Source: Flavobacterium agrisoli
GTDB lineage: Bacteria; Bacteroidota; Bacteroidia; Flavobacteriales; Flavobacteriaceae
Direction: 5' to 3'
Length of the DNA stretch: 64,000 bases
NCBI RefSeq assembly: GCF_016522065.1
Contig: NZ_JAEHFV010000001.1
Location: 558,001-622,000 of the forward strand
A program made the translations under genes and the position numbers. Positions 17,708 through 26,224 of the stretch are shown here, in pieces. The stretch's first letter is position 1; the number at the start of each line of letters is the position of its first letter. The notes under the pieces were generated by a model. The model saw only the letters and a list, made by a program, of their open reading frames with translations. It did not search any database and was not told the DNA's origin.

Positions 17708-18261
17708 TGATTAAGAATTAGAAAAAACTTCAAACGTTAGCTTCATTTTTTAATGTTGTTTAAAAATATATTGTAGTCACTCCCATTATTATTTTGAATA
17801 CAATAAAAAGAATTACAAGGATATTTACAACAGGTATTTATACGTGTATTTATAGAAGTGAATAATTTATGCCAAAAATACGCAGTTCTTCATTTAGAAT
17901 TTAAATAGTTAACTTTTTCTTTTCACCTAAGCGTAAATCTAAAATAAAACTAAATTACAATTATTATAGATCTCATACATATAACTTAATATTTAACATC
18001 TAATAATATCCCTGATTTTAAGTAAAACCCAATTATAAACAGGTACTTATACGCTGTGATTTATACAGCTAAATCCATATTTTTGAAAGATCTGCGTTCA
18101 AATACAGACAAAGGAATATAAAATTGGAAACATGCCATTTTATAGACATAGTAAAATGTTTAAATTGTTCATGAAAAAGCAGCAACAAAATACTAATATA
18201 AATACTAACTTGTAAAGAACTTCAGTAAACCCAATTAGTATAAACATAATATGATAAAGAC
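17708..18261. other. Intergenic region with a 16-bp direct repeat
   Basis: This 554-base AT-rich divergent region separates the STAND operon from the repeat-protein gene and must hold promoters for both. It contains AACAGGTATTTATACG (17829-17844) and AACAGGTACTTATACG (18038-18053), two copies with one mismatch, 209 bases apart; each is followed by a further TATTTATA or GATTTATA. They could be binding sites for a shared regulator. I see no exact TAnnTTTG box and no gene. Confidence 0.4.
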
Positions 18262-18615
18262 ATGGATAGAAAATTAACTGGAAGCGATGGAAGAGCTATT
18301 ATCATTCCAACAGGATATCGAGGTCTGCAGGGAGCTGACGGAAGAATGGTTCCAATCCCTCCTGGCGGCCGTGGTCTGCAAGGAGCCGATGGAAGGATGG
18401 TTTCAATACGACCAGGTTCACGCGGACTTCAAGGCAGCGACGGGCGAATGGTTGAAATTCCTGCTGGTGCCCGCGGGCTTCAAGGCTCGGATGGCAGAAT
18501 GGCTGCAATTAGAAAAGGACATCGGGCTGTTCAAGGACCCGACGGACGCATGGTCTCAATTGCGCCGGGCAAACGCGCTGTACCAGATGCAAATGGACGT
18601 ATGCGAAATAAATAA
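18262..18615 (+). CDS. Protein of 17-residue tandem repeats
   Basis: A 117-residue Gly/Arg-rich protein built from six full repeats of 17 residues and one partial copy. The unit is like GADGRMVPIPPGGRGLQ; units begin at residues 7, 24, 41, 58, 75, 92 and 109. GxDGRM and RGLQ are nearly fixed and the middle varies. The DNA repeat is 51 bp, so a second frame also stays open (18287-18661), but only this frame conserves the motif. There is no signal peptide. The period and spaced glycines suggest a small beta-solenoid or a multivalent scaffold. The repeat region is visibly more GC-rich than its surroundings. It is followed 38 bases on by a DUF4238 gene, so the two may form a unit. I know no function. 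Confidence 0.62.
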   Translation: MDRKLTGSDGRAIIIPTGYRGLQGADGRMVPIPPGGRGLQGADGRMVSIRPGSRGLQGSDGRMVEIPAGARGLQGSDGRMAAIRKGHRAVQGPDGRMVSIAPGKRAVPDANGRMRNK

Positions 18616-18653
18616 TTTATTGCAAAAATCTATAAGTGAAAGAAAGAAAAGAT

Positions 18654-19652
18654 ATGAATAAAAAGCTAAAAATTACATTTGATAAATATTCAAAACGACA
18701 TCATTATCTTCCTGTATTCTATTTAAAAGGTTTTGCGGACCAAGACAAATTGATCAACGTCTATGATAAAATAAGAGACATTATAATTCCTAAACAAAAT
18801 CCTGAAAGTAAGTTTTACGAAAAGGACCTGAACAATTATAAAGTTGATGGTAAAATCCATTTTACTTTGGAAGAACCAATGTTTTCTCCTATTGATTCAA
18901 GAGTATCTCGTTTATTTTCCAAAATTCAGAATCCAGATATCACAAATTATCATTTTAACACCACAGAACAACTTGAAGTTCTTCACTTTATTAGCCAGCT
19001 ATTTTGGCGTTCACCCGATACAAACAGTATTTTTTTAGACCTTATAAAAAAAGAAGGGCTTAGTAATAAATATTTTGGCTTTAAAAAAAAGGATAATAAC
19101 CGATTTGCTTCTGACCAAGAAATACCAGAAATTAAAGAGCATGTCTTAAACGATCCTGAAATTCAAAAAATGCTCAAACATATGATTCCATTATCCGATG
19201 GCAATAAGGAAGAACTTTTAAAACTGATGGAAAAATGGAAAATCTTTACCATAGATGTTCCTGCAAATAATTTTATTACCGGAGACAATCCATTTTTAAT
19301 AAACAATGATGATATTCGATTAGATAACGTCTTTAATGAACTAATTTTTCCACTGACTAAAAATAAACTTTTAGTTTTATCTGATAAATCCCCTAATTTT
19401 CTAGATGGTTTATTCTTAGCAAATACAAACATCAGCATATTGAATCAAGCTAAAAGATTTATTGCATCTGATTCCGAAGAAGGTCTCAAAAGAACCATAT
19501 TCCATTATAAAGAACTGCTCAAAATCAAGCAATCTGATACTATTTTAAAAAGTACTTTTGAATTCATGTATCATCAGGCAAGTTTCAATAATCATTCAGA
19601 TTACCTTAACAAGTCTGAATTTGTGAATAACCCAAAAATAAACTTAGGATGA
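18654..19652 (+). CDS. DUF4238 family protein
   Basis: A soluble protein of about 332 residues. It opens with YSKRHHYLPVFYLKGFAD, the N-terminal His-Tyr-x-Pro block of DUF4238, and later has the family's FITGDNPFLINN block. DUF4238 proteins are widespread in phages and defence islands and have no established biochemical role. I chose ATG 18654 because the upstream alternative, GTG 18636, adds only six Lys/Glu-rich residues and lacks a better leader. The gene may be co-transcribed with the 17-residue-repeat gene. There is no membrane segment. Confidence 0.72.
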   Translation: MNKKLKITFDKYSKRHHYLPVFYLKGFADQDKLINVYDKIRDIIIPKQNPESKFYEKDLNNYKVDGKIHFTLEEPMFSPIDSRVSRLFSKIQNPDITNYHFNTTEQLEVLHFISQLFWRSPDTNSIFLDLIKKEGLSNKYFGFKKKDNNRFASDQEIPEIKEHVLNDPEIQKMLKHMIPLSDGNKEELLKLMEKWKIFTIDVPANNFITGDNPFLINNDDIRLDNVFNELIFPLTKNKLLVLSDKSPNFLDGLFLANTNISILNQAKRFIASDSEEGLKRTIFHYKELLKIKQSDTILKSTFEFMYHQASFNNHSDYLNKSEFVNNPKINLG

Positions 19653-20204
19653 TAAAAGTAAGCTTCGGCAGAACAACATAAAATATAAAATGTAGCAAAG
19701 AGAAATAAATCAATTTTTAACATAAGTCAAACAATATTTAATGAATTAAATATTGTTATTTGTAAAATTAGCAGATTAAATATCTAACATAATTAACTTC
19801 TAATTAGATTAAGATCATTTAAAAAACTCTAATATCCTCAACAAATTTTGATTTGAATAAATCTCCAAATGATTATTTAATTTTACTAAAAACTAACCCG
19901 TTTTATTTAGTCATTACTAAACTTGATTTTCAAGAATTTTATAAAAGCTATTTCATCTTAATAAATTTAAATATACATATGTTTTAACATTTTTTAACGT
20001 TTACCCCTTACAACATATACAAACCGCTCACAACCGGAAAAACAAAGTAATTATCTTTCAAATTGACTTAAAAATAAACTAATTTCTTTAAATCGTTTAT
20101 AAAATGGTTTGTAAATTGTTCAGTAACGGTCCCTCTACGTATTAAAACAAACCATTATTCATCTCCATAAACAAATGATTATCTTTGAGTTACAAAACTA
20201 ACAC
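19653..20204. other. Intergenic region without a gene, ending in a promoter
   Basis: No coding frame of note. The stretch is extremely AT-rich, and the only clear element is TATCTTTG (20180-20187), a match to the TAnnTTTG -7 box, 18 bases before the ATG of the next gene. A similar string, TTATCTTTC, occurs near 20050. I see no hairpin with a T-run after the DUF4238 gene. Confidence 0.35.
20180..20187 (+). promoter_or_regulatory. Promoter -7 box (TATCTTTG)
   Basis: An exact match to the Bacteroidota -7 consensus TAnnTTTG. Transcription would start near 20194, leaving a leader of about 11 bases before ATG 20205. The -33 TTG is not obvious. Confidence 0.4.
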
Positions 20205-20516
20205 ATGATGAACAACCAAAGGGATACATGGAAAATAACTCCTGAGGAGGCACATAAAATGTTAACCGACGAAGGGATGAACGTCATCCTAGACGAAGGT
20301 GCTGAAATATTATCTTTTTTAAGATTTCTAGAAGAAAATACAGTAAAGAAATTTCTAAAAGGTTCAGAAAGTGATGAAACTGTAGAAGATAATATATTAG
20401 AAAAAAAAACTTACACTCCAACTAAAATTAAACAGAAAAAAAATGTCTCGCCTGAAGGAGTAATTTATTGCGGCACTTGTAATTTTCTAAACAATAATTT
20501 TTATGCAAAGATTTAA
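20205..20516 (+). CDS. Small hypothetical protein, mobile-element type
   Basis: A 103-residue protein. The start (DTWKITPEEAHKMLTDEG, then ILSFLRFLEENTVKKFL) resembles a family of small helical proteins often found in Bacteroidota plasmids and conjugative elements (pattern ITPEEA...G...ILxFLxxL). The second half is Lys-rich and ends with CGTC, a possible single metal knuckle. It has a good -7 box just upstream and lies 268 bases before repeat copy B, so it may be the last cargo or maintenance gene of the island. Function is unknown. Confidence 0.55.
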   Translation: MMNNQRDTWKITPEEAHKMLTDEGMNVILDEGAEILSFLRFLEENTVKKFLKGSESDETVEDNILEKKTYTPTKIKQKKNVSPEGVIYCGTCNFLNNNFYAKI

Positions 20517-21035
20517 CTTTAGGAATTAATAAATTACAATACCTTACTAGTTAAATAAAACATTTATAGAACAAGTTTTATTTGGGGATGCCTAGAATTT
20601 CACCAAAAAGCAAAAGCGTTTTTAAGGATAATAAACCATCCAAATTTTGCAGTAAAATCTTAGTACAATTTATTTAGAAAAGGAAAAACCTTAAAAAAAA
20701 TCAATACTTAAAAAACTCATTTTCAAATATGTATTACATATTTTTAGACAGATAAAGTATTGAAAAAAGATATATTTGAATCTGGGTGCAAAATCGGTGC
20801 ATTGATTTACAACATTCATCTTAAAACTCTGTAAAACAAAAGTTTAAAAACTTAAGTTCGAAACATTACTAGAAACCAATTAATCTAGATAACAAGAGTG
20901 CACAAAATTAGTATGGAAATGATATCAAAATAAGATAGTGCAGAGAAGAAAAAAAGAAGACAATGGAATTTAGATATTCTGTCACAAATGGAAATATAGA
21001 AAAGACATAATAATCTATGATTCTCAACAAATTAA
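20517..21035. other. Intergenic region holding attachment-like repeat copy B
   Basis: About 520 bases with no gene on either strand. Its notable content is repeat copy B (20784-20870). The left part contains only AT-rich unstructured sequence, and I see no clear terminator for the converging mocA gene. Confidence 0.4.
20784..20870 (+). repeat. Attachment-like bipartite repeat, copy B
   Basis: GGGTGCAAAATCGGTGCA (20784-20801) is followed 72 bases later (GGT to TTCGAA) by TTAAGTTCGAAACATTACTAG (20852-20872). It shares with copy A the inner block TTAAAACTCTG, nearly all of the first element and the core with its ACATT flank, and with copy C the flank ATTACTAG. This marks the change from the orphan/defence region to the redox cluster. 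I infer an att-type boundary. Confidence 0.55.
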
Positions 21036-21641
21036 TCATTTTTCACTTTTGAAAATTTTGCGTAATGCTTCATACATTTTGTAAGTATCAATATCTGCTG
21101 TGTTATCCTGAGTTACAACTTCCATGACTTGACTCTTATTGTTATAGATAATTTCTTTGGCTCCTTCATCATTGGGTAATAACATCAGCTCTGAGAAGTA
21201 TTTTCTTGGAAATAAAACTGGGACTCCTCTGTAATCCTGTTTTTTGGTTAAAATAATTGATTCATTCTGTTTATGATGAAGTTTCATCATTTCATTTAAA
21301 TGTAAAATGCTAATAAAAGGCTGATCTGCCAGCACAAACAACATAGCATTTATGTTGGGGTACTTTTTATCTATTTCAGCAGTTATTAAGGCAATAGAAC
21401 TGCCCAATCCCTGCTCCCAATTTTCATTAATAACAACAATACTATTTGAAAAATCTATTTTTTCCTCAATTTCGTTTTTATATGCACCAAGAACTACAAA
21501 CGAAATATCTGCATCGGTTGTCAAAGCATTTTTAATAACAGTCTCCAATAAAGTCGAATCTCCCCAAGGCAAAAGCTGCTTTGATTCCCCCATTCTTTTA
21601 GCAATTCCTGCGGCTAAAACTACTGTAGCGATTTGATTCAT
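21036..21641 (-). CDS. mocA: Molybdenum cofactor cytidylyltransferase (MocA-like)
   Basis: A 201-residue NTP-transferase of the MobA/MocA type. The nucleotide-binding start VVLAAGIAKRMGESKQLLPW (7-26) has the LAAGxxxRMG-K signature, and LFVLADQPF (102-110) supplies the metal-binding Asp. MocA adds CMP to the molybdopterin cofactor to make the cytosine dinucleotide form used by xanthine-oxidase-type hydroxylases. It is the last gene of a minus-strand operon (2Fe-2S subunit, cytochrome, Moco subunit, XdhC, this gene), 17 bases after xdhC. That setting strongly supports the role, since the Moco subunit needs exactly this cofactor. Confidence 0.85.
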   Translation of the reverse strand: MNQIATVVLAAGIAKRMGESKQLLPWGDSTLLETVIKNALTTDADISFVVLGAYKNEIEEKIDFSNSIVVINENWEQGLGSSIALITAEIDKKYPNINAMLFVLADQPFISILHLNEMMKLHHKQNESIILTKKQDYRGVPVLFPRKYFSELMLLPNDEGAKEIIYNNKSQVMEVVTQDNTADIDTYKMYEALRKIFKSEK

Positions 21642-21658
21642 TACAATTCAATTATAAT

Positions 21659-22666
21659 TTAGGAATGAATAGTACTTTTTTTATATTTTAGCGATATGGG
21701 TTCCTCTTTTCTTACTACAGCAAGTATCTCCGCAATAATACTAATTGCGATTTCCTGAGGGGTCTCTGCTCCAATACTAATGCCTGAAGGTCCATAAGCT
21801 ACATCAAGCAGACCTTCATTATAAGAATCCGTATACTCAAAAAAGTCGTTTAATATTTGATTCCGCCTCTTAATTGGACCAAGAAGACCAAGATAAGCCG
21901 GCTTTGAATTCTTTAATGCTATCAGAAACTTTAAATCGGTTGCATAACTGTGGGTCATTAAAACAACAGCTGTTTCATTATCAATAGAAAGACCACCTAT
22001 TTCTTCAGGCAATAAATGAACAACGCGAGCTGACCCTGGGAAATCACTTTCCTTTTTCGGATCTTTTAATGATGCTACTATTGCAATTTCCCATCCTGTT
22101 AAAGAAGCAAATTGACATAGTTGGACAGCATCATGTTCTGATCCAACTATAATTAAATGAAAGCGTGGTTTTAATATTTGTGTAAAATTTAATAAGGATT
22201 TGTCTAATTGAACAGTAGAAAAAGTGAAATTCTTCTCTTCAAAATGAAATTCAGAACCTAAACCAGGCTGACTCCCTTCTGTTTTTGTGTAAAAGGATTC
22301 TATTTCTAAAGGTTTTCTTTCCTGTACAACATTTTCTAAAGCATTCCAAAGAGCTATATCAGGAGAAAACGGCTCTATAAGAATATATAGGATACCTTCA
22401 CACCCAAGTCTATATCTTCCATCATAAATCATGATCTTCGCTTTATTGTCGAAAAATACAGACCGAGATTGTTTGAGGATTTCATTTTCGACACATCCTC
22501 CACTTACCGCACCAACCATCGTATTGTTATCAAATATCAGCATACGAACACCCGGTCTTCTGTACGAGGAACCTTCGATAGCGACAACTGTTGCCATAAT
22601 GCTTTTTAGTCCCATTGTCTGTGCTGAAAGGTATGCTTCTTTTAATTTCAGTAATTCGTGCATCAT
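21659..22666 (-). CDS. XdhC/CoxI family molybdenum-enzyme maturation factor
   Basis: A 335-residue protein with the two XdhC parts. The N-terminal CoxI domain has TVVAIEGSSYRRPGVRMLIF and AVSGGCVENEI (about 25-65), and the C-terminal Rossmann-like XdhC domain has FHLIIVGSEHDAVQL and LGLLGPIKRR. XdhC proteins bind the molybdenum cofactor, help its sulfuration and insert it into the hydroxylase. It lies between the Moco subunit gene (56 bases) and mocA (17 bases) in one operon. The start could be the first or second Met; both are near the same spot. Confidence 0.85.
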   Translation of the reverse strand: MMHELLKLKEAYLSAQTMGLKSIMATVVAIEGSSYRRPGVRMLIFDNNTMVGAVSGGCVENEILKQSRSVFFDNKAKIMIYDGRYRLGCEGILYILIEPFSPDIALWNALENVVQERKPLEIESFYTKTEGSQPGLGSEFHFEEKNFTFSTVQLDKSLLNFTQILKPRFHLIIVGSEHDAVQLCQFASLTGWEIAIVASLKDPKKESDFPGSARVVHLLPEEIGGLSIDNETAVVLMTHSYATDLKFLIALKNSKPAYLGLLGPIKRRNQILNDFFEYTDSYNEGLLDVAYGPSGISIGAETPQEIAISIIAEILAVVRKEEPISLKYKKSTIHS

Positions 22667-22721
22667 ATTTTAATCCTTTTTTGAAATAATTATACTTTCA
22701 ACAAATTTATACGGTAATTCG

Positions 22722-24884
22722 TTAAACTGTTGCAAGACTAAAAGGCAGTTTTCTAATTCGTTTTCCTGTAAGATCAAAAATGGCATTGGTAAGTGCCGGT
22801 GCTAATGGCGGAAGCCCAGGCTCACCAACTCCACCCGCATCTGCTTCATTGTCTATGATATAGACCTCTATCATTGGGATTTCATTAATTCTGGGCAATG
22901 GATAATCATAAAAATTATGCTGTTCCACTACATTATCTTTAAATGTAATCTGATGCGTAGTGGCCGCTCCCAATCCCATCACAATAGAGCCTTCTACCTG
23001 TGCATGAATAATGTCGGGATTGACATACCAGCCACAATCCATTACAGCCCAAACTTTATCAATTTTGACACCTCCCTGAGGATTTTTTGAAACTTTGACG
23101 ATATGGCCTACTGTTGAATTAAAGCATTCTGTTATCGCAACACCATATCCTTCATTTTTTGCACGGTTTTTCCAGCCTGATACTTCTTCCATCTTATCGA
23201 TTACCTTTTGACACCGCTCTTCCTGCAAATGCTCGCGACGGAAATCCAAAGGATCTTTTCCCGCTTCGTGCGCCATTTCATCGATAAAACTTTCATAGGC
23301 AAATCCGTTTGTTGATGCGTAAACCGAACGCCAAAAACTGGTTGGAATTGTGGTTTCAAAAAGAACATCTGCAATACTAAGGTGTTTAATACTCGCGTAA
23401 TAGGGGTTCAAAAATCCTTCGCTGGTACTTCTGTTGGGCTTATCTTTTGCACCGCCACGCCAGTGATCATTGTTCTGGCCGGCCATTCTGAATTTCAATG
23501 CTTCAATCTTTCCATTGGTAATCATTCCTTCGCATCGATAAGATATTCCGGGGCGAAACGGTCCTAAAGTAGCATCGTCCTCACGCGTCCAGACTACCTG
23601 AACCGGACCACCTATTATTTTTGAAACACCAACGGCCTCACTTGGATAATCGATCATCGCTTTTCTTCCAAAACCACCTCCAAGGAAAGTCATATTCACA
23701 ATTACTTTCTCTTTGTCAATTTTAAATTGTTTACTGATATCATCCTGAATCCATCCCGGAGCCTGAATCGGGCCCCAAATTTCAATCGAATCACCTTTAA
23801 AATGTGCAATACAGTTAATAGGCTCCATAGCAACATGCGATTGATACGGAGTTTGATAAACCACATCTAGTTTTTTTGTCGATTGGGCAAGAATTTCATT
23901 AGGAATACCTTGCGTTTTGAGTATCATACCTTCCTGACTGTGCAGTAAATCATCTTGGGCTTTAAAGATTTCCGGAGTACTCCAGTGTTTAAAACCACTG
24001 CTGTCCCATTCTACCTTTAATGCTTTTCTTCCCTCAAGAGCTGCCCAGGTTGAATCTGCCACTACAGCAACACCTTCTCGTATATATTCATAATACGCCA
24101 TTTCAACTTTAAAAACTTTTTTAACACCCGGAACTTTTAAGGCTGCTGTCGCGTCAAAACTTTTTACTTTTCCAAAATAACGGGGATCACGTTCTACTGA
24201 AGCAAACAACATTCCCGGAATTCTTTTATCAAGTCCAAAAATTAAGGCACCATTAGTTTTAAACGGTGTATCAATTCTTTTTAGTGGCTTTCTGATTAGT
24301 TTATATTCTGATATTTTTTTAAGCTTTGGTTCTTTTGGAACTGGGAGTTTTGAAGCAGCTAAAGCAAGTTCTCCATAGTGTGCTTTTTTTCCGGATGGTT
24401 TATGAATTACATGGCCGGATGCTGCATAACAATCTACAACCGGAACATTCCATTTTGCAGCTGCAGCCGCAATGAGCAATTCACGTGAAGCAGCGCTTAA
24501 TTTTAGCAGATTTTTATAGGAAGAGCGAATGGTAGAACTTCCTCCGGTTACCTGTCCTCCATATTTTTTTTCGTTTCCAATTGCAAAAATCACATTGATA
24601 TCATTCATATCAACTTCCAGTTCTTCAGCTACAATTTGCGGTACCGAATGATACGAACCCTGTCCCATCTCTGCCCTGTGATTCACAATAGTTATTTTTC
24701 CTGACGGATTAATAATAATCCAAGGACACAGTTCTATTTCAGATTCACTTAATTCTGAAGGTCGTACTAGAATTGGTGCACCCTCTGCAGGAAAATAAAA
24801 GCCAAGACAAAGTGCCGCACCACCTAAACCGGTTAGCTTTAAAAAATTTCGTCTTGTAGTATCTATGTTGTTGTTTTTAGTCAT
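22722..24884 (-). CDS. Molybdopterin-binding subunit of an isoquinoline 1-oxidoreductase-type hydroxylase
   Basis: A 720-residue large subunit of the xanthine oxidase family, IorB type. It begins with a twin-arginine signal (TRRNFLKLTGLGGAALCLG, residues 10-28), so the folded enzyme is exported. It contains GQVTGGSSTIR, GGGFGRKAMIDYPSEAV, and near the C-terminus GGVGEPGLPPLAPALTNAIF, whose Glu is the usual catalytic base. These enzymes hydroxylate N-heterocycles or oxidise aldehydes with water as oxygen donor. Partners are the 2Fe-2S subunit and a dihaem cytochrome encoded just upstream, giving an electron path to the respiratory chain. The true substrate is unknown. Confidence 0.88.
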   Translation of the reverse strand: MTKNNNIDTTRRNFLKLTGLGGAALCLGFYFPAEGAPILVRPSELSESEIELCPWIIINPSGKITIVNHRAEMGQGSYHSVPQIVAEELEVDMNDINVIFAIGNEKKYGGQVTGGSSTIRSSYKNLLKLSAASRELLIAAAAAKWNVPVVDCYAASGHVIHKPSGKKAHYGELALAASKLPVPKEPKLKKISEYKLIRKPLKRIDTPFKTNGALIFGLDKRIPGMLFASVERDPRYFGKVKSFDATAALKVPGVKKVFKVEMAYYEYIREGVAVVADSTWAALEGRKALKVEWDSSGFKHWSTPEIFKAQDDLLHSQEGMILKTQGIPNEILAQSTKKLDVVYQTPYQSHVAMEPINCIAHFKGDSIEIWGPIQAPGWIQDDISKQFKIDKEKVIVNMTFLGGGFGRKAMIDYPSEAVGVSKIIGGPVQVVWTREDDATLGPFRPGISYRCEGMITNGKIEALKFRMAGQNNDHWRGGAKDKPNRSTSEGFLNPYYASIKHLSIADVLFETTIPTSFWRSVYASTNGFAYESFIDEMAHEAGKDPLDFRREHLQEERCQKVIDKMEEVSGWKNRAKNEGYGVAITECFNSTVGHIVKVSKNPQGGVKIDKVWAVMDCGWYVNPDIIHAQVEGSIVMGLGAATTHQITFKDNVVEQHNFYDYPLPRINEIPMIEVYIIDNEADAGGVGEPGLPPLAPALTNAIFDLTGKRIRKLPFSLATV

Positions 24885-24910
24885 CAGATCGTCATTAAAT
24901 TAAAGCAATA

Positions 24911-25555
24911 TCATTTTGCAGGAGCATAAGCGCCCGTTTGCAGCCAGGTAATCCAGGCTTTTTTAAATTGTGCATGGGTTAAAGGCGGAACGGTTCTTCC
25001 TTTTCCGGGATTCCACCCTGCTTTTACCAAACCATCATCAGCATGAGCAATAAGTTTTTGCAAATCCTTATGTCCATTCAGTTCCGGGTTAACCAATTGT
25101 TTGGCCAATTCATGAGCAGTTTTTCCTTCAAATACCATTTTCATATCAGCAGGCGGTAAATGCCATTCGGGATTTCCGGGAGGTGTATGCAGTCCTGGAC
25201 TGTTTTCGGCTTGATGACAATTTGCACACTTCATAGCATATATTCCTTTTCCGTCTTTTCCGCGTTTTGGTTGCATACTGTGAACCACATTATTATCTCC
25301 CTGAAGCGGGATATCGCCTTTTGGATGACAATTAAGACAACGCGGACTCATAAGTACTTTGTATACTTGCTTAAAAGCCGCTACAGATGCTGCACTGTCT
25401 TTTTTTATGGGTGTAATGCCAATATATTCCTTTTCCGTTATCCGATGGTGTATCGAAACGGTAAATGCCAGTGCAATAGTAGAAACCAATATTACGGCTA
25501 TCATTAAAAATTTAGTTTTTGTTGACATTAGTTTTGTTTTCCGTTTATAAATCAT
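24911..25555 (-). CDS. Exported dihaem c-type cytochrome of the Mo-hydroxylase
   Basis: A protein of about 214 residues with an N-terminal hydrophobic anchor or signal ([19 protein letters not shown]) and two haem c sites, CLNCH and CANCH. The start is placed at ATG 25555 because it overlaps the stop of the 2Fe-2S subunit gene as ATGA; an internal ATG at 25528 is also possible. Its position between the small and large hydroxylase subunits suggests it takes electrons from the 2Fe-2S clusters in the periplasm. It has no other recognisable domain. The C-terminal [20 protein letters not shown] is typical of such accessory cytochromes. Confidence 0.8.
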   Translation of the reverse strand: MIYKRKTKLMSTKTKFLMIAVILVSTIALAFTVSIHHRITEKEYIGITPIKKDSAASVAAFKQVYKVLMSPRCLNCHPKGDIPLQGDNNVVHSMQPKRGKDGKGIYAMKCANCHQAENSPGLHTPPGNPEWHLPPADMKMVFEGKTAHELAKQLVNPELNGHKDLQKLIAHADDGLVKAGWNPGKGRTVPPLTHAQFKKAWITWLQTGAYAPAK

Positions 25556-26019
25556 GTTTTGCTTTTCTCTTGCATTTCTGAAGCGAGATGTATCGCTTTG
25601 CGAATTCGTGGGTACGTACCACATCTGCATATATTTCCTGCCATTGCATTGTCTATATCCTGATCGGAAGGATTTGGATTTTCACGCAGAAGAACAGCAG
25701 CCGACATTATTTGTCCGGAATGACAATAGCCACATTGTGGAACGTCAATTTCCTGCCACGCTTTTTGTGCTGGATGGTCATTATTCTCTGAAAGTCCTTC
25801 AATTGTCACGACATTTTTACCTTCGGCACGGCTCATTTTTGTAACACATGAGCGCACTGCTTCGCCATCAAGATGTACCACGCATGCCCCGCATTGTGCT
25901 ACACCACAGCCAAATTTTGTCCCTGTGAGTCCTATTGTATCTCGTATTGCCCAAAGCAGCGGCATTTCGGGGCTTACGTCAAGTTTTTCAGTTTTGCCGT
26001 TTACGGTTAATTGTATCAT
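25552..26019 (-). CDS. 2Fe-2S subunit of the Mo-hydroxylase (IorA/CoxS type)
   Basis: A 155-residue protein with both cluster motifs of the small subunit. The plant-ferredoxin type is C38, C43, C46, C58 ([11 protein letters not shown]) and the alpha-helical type is C96, C99, C131, C133 ([10 protein letters not shown] and [11 protein letters not shown]). It passes electrons from the molybdenum centre onward. It is the first gene of the operon and overlaps the cytochrome gene by 4 bases. It has no export signal, so it is probably carried out through the Tat system with the Moco subunit, as known for this family. I found no clear -7 box in the 205-base upstream gap. Confidence 0.9.
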   Translation of the reverse strand: MIQLTVNGKTEKLDVSPEMPLLWAIRDTIGLTGTKFGCGVAQCGACVVHLDGEAVRSCVTKMSRAEGKNVVTIEGLSENNDHPAQKAWQEIDVPQCGYCHSGQIMSAAVLLRENPNPSDQDIDNAMAGNICRCGTYPRIRKAIHLASEMQEKSKT

Positions 26020-26224
26020 AATTCGCCTGTTTTAGGATTTATAACATTTTAATTAGTTCCATCATCTAATTTACAAAAACCAATCAACTCTTTGAAAATT
26101 AAACACTTTTATTCTACAACTGTTGATTAAAATCCAAAAAAAATTATTCAACAATAAGTAAAATAGCAAGTAATCCCAAAGAACATATTACTGCTGTTTG
26201 GGATTATTAAATTTATAATTACAT

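Noticed and set aside
18262..18615. 51-bp tandem repeats as a CRISPR array
   Set aside because: The units are contiguous without unique spacers, in frame and coding. No cas gene is present.
18287..18661. A second long frame through the 17-residue-repeat gene
   Set aside because: It is open only because the 51-bp repeat lacks stops in that register. The repeat motif and Gly/Arg pattern are conserved in the 18262 frame, and this frame overlaps the DUF4238 start.
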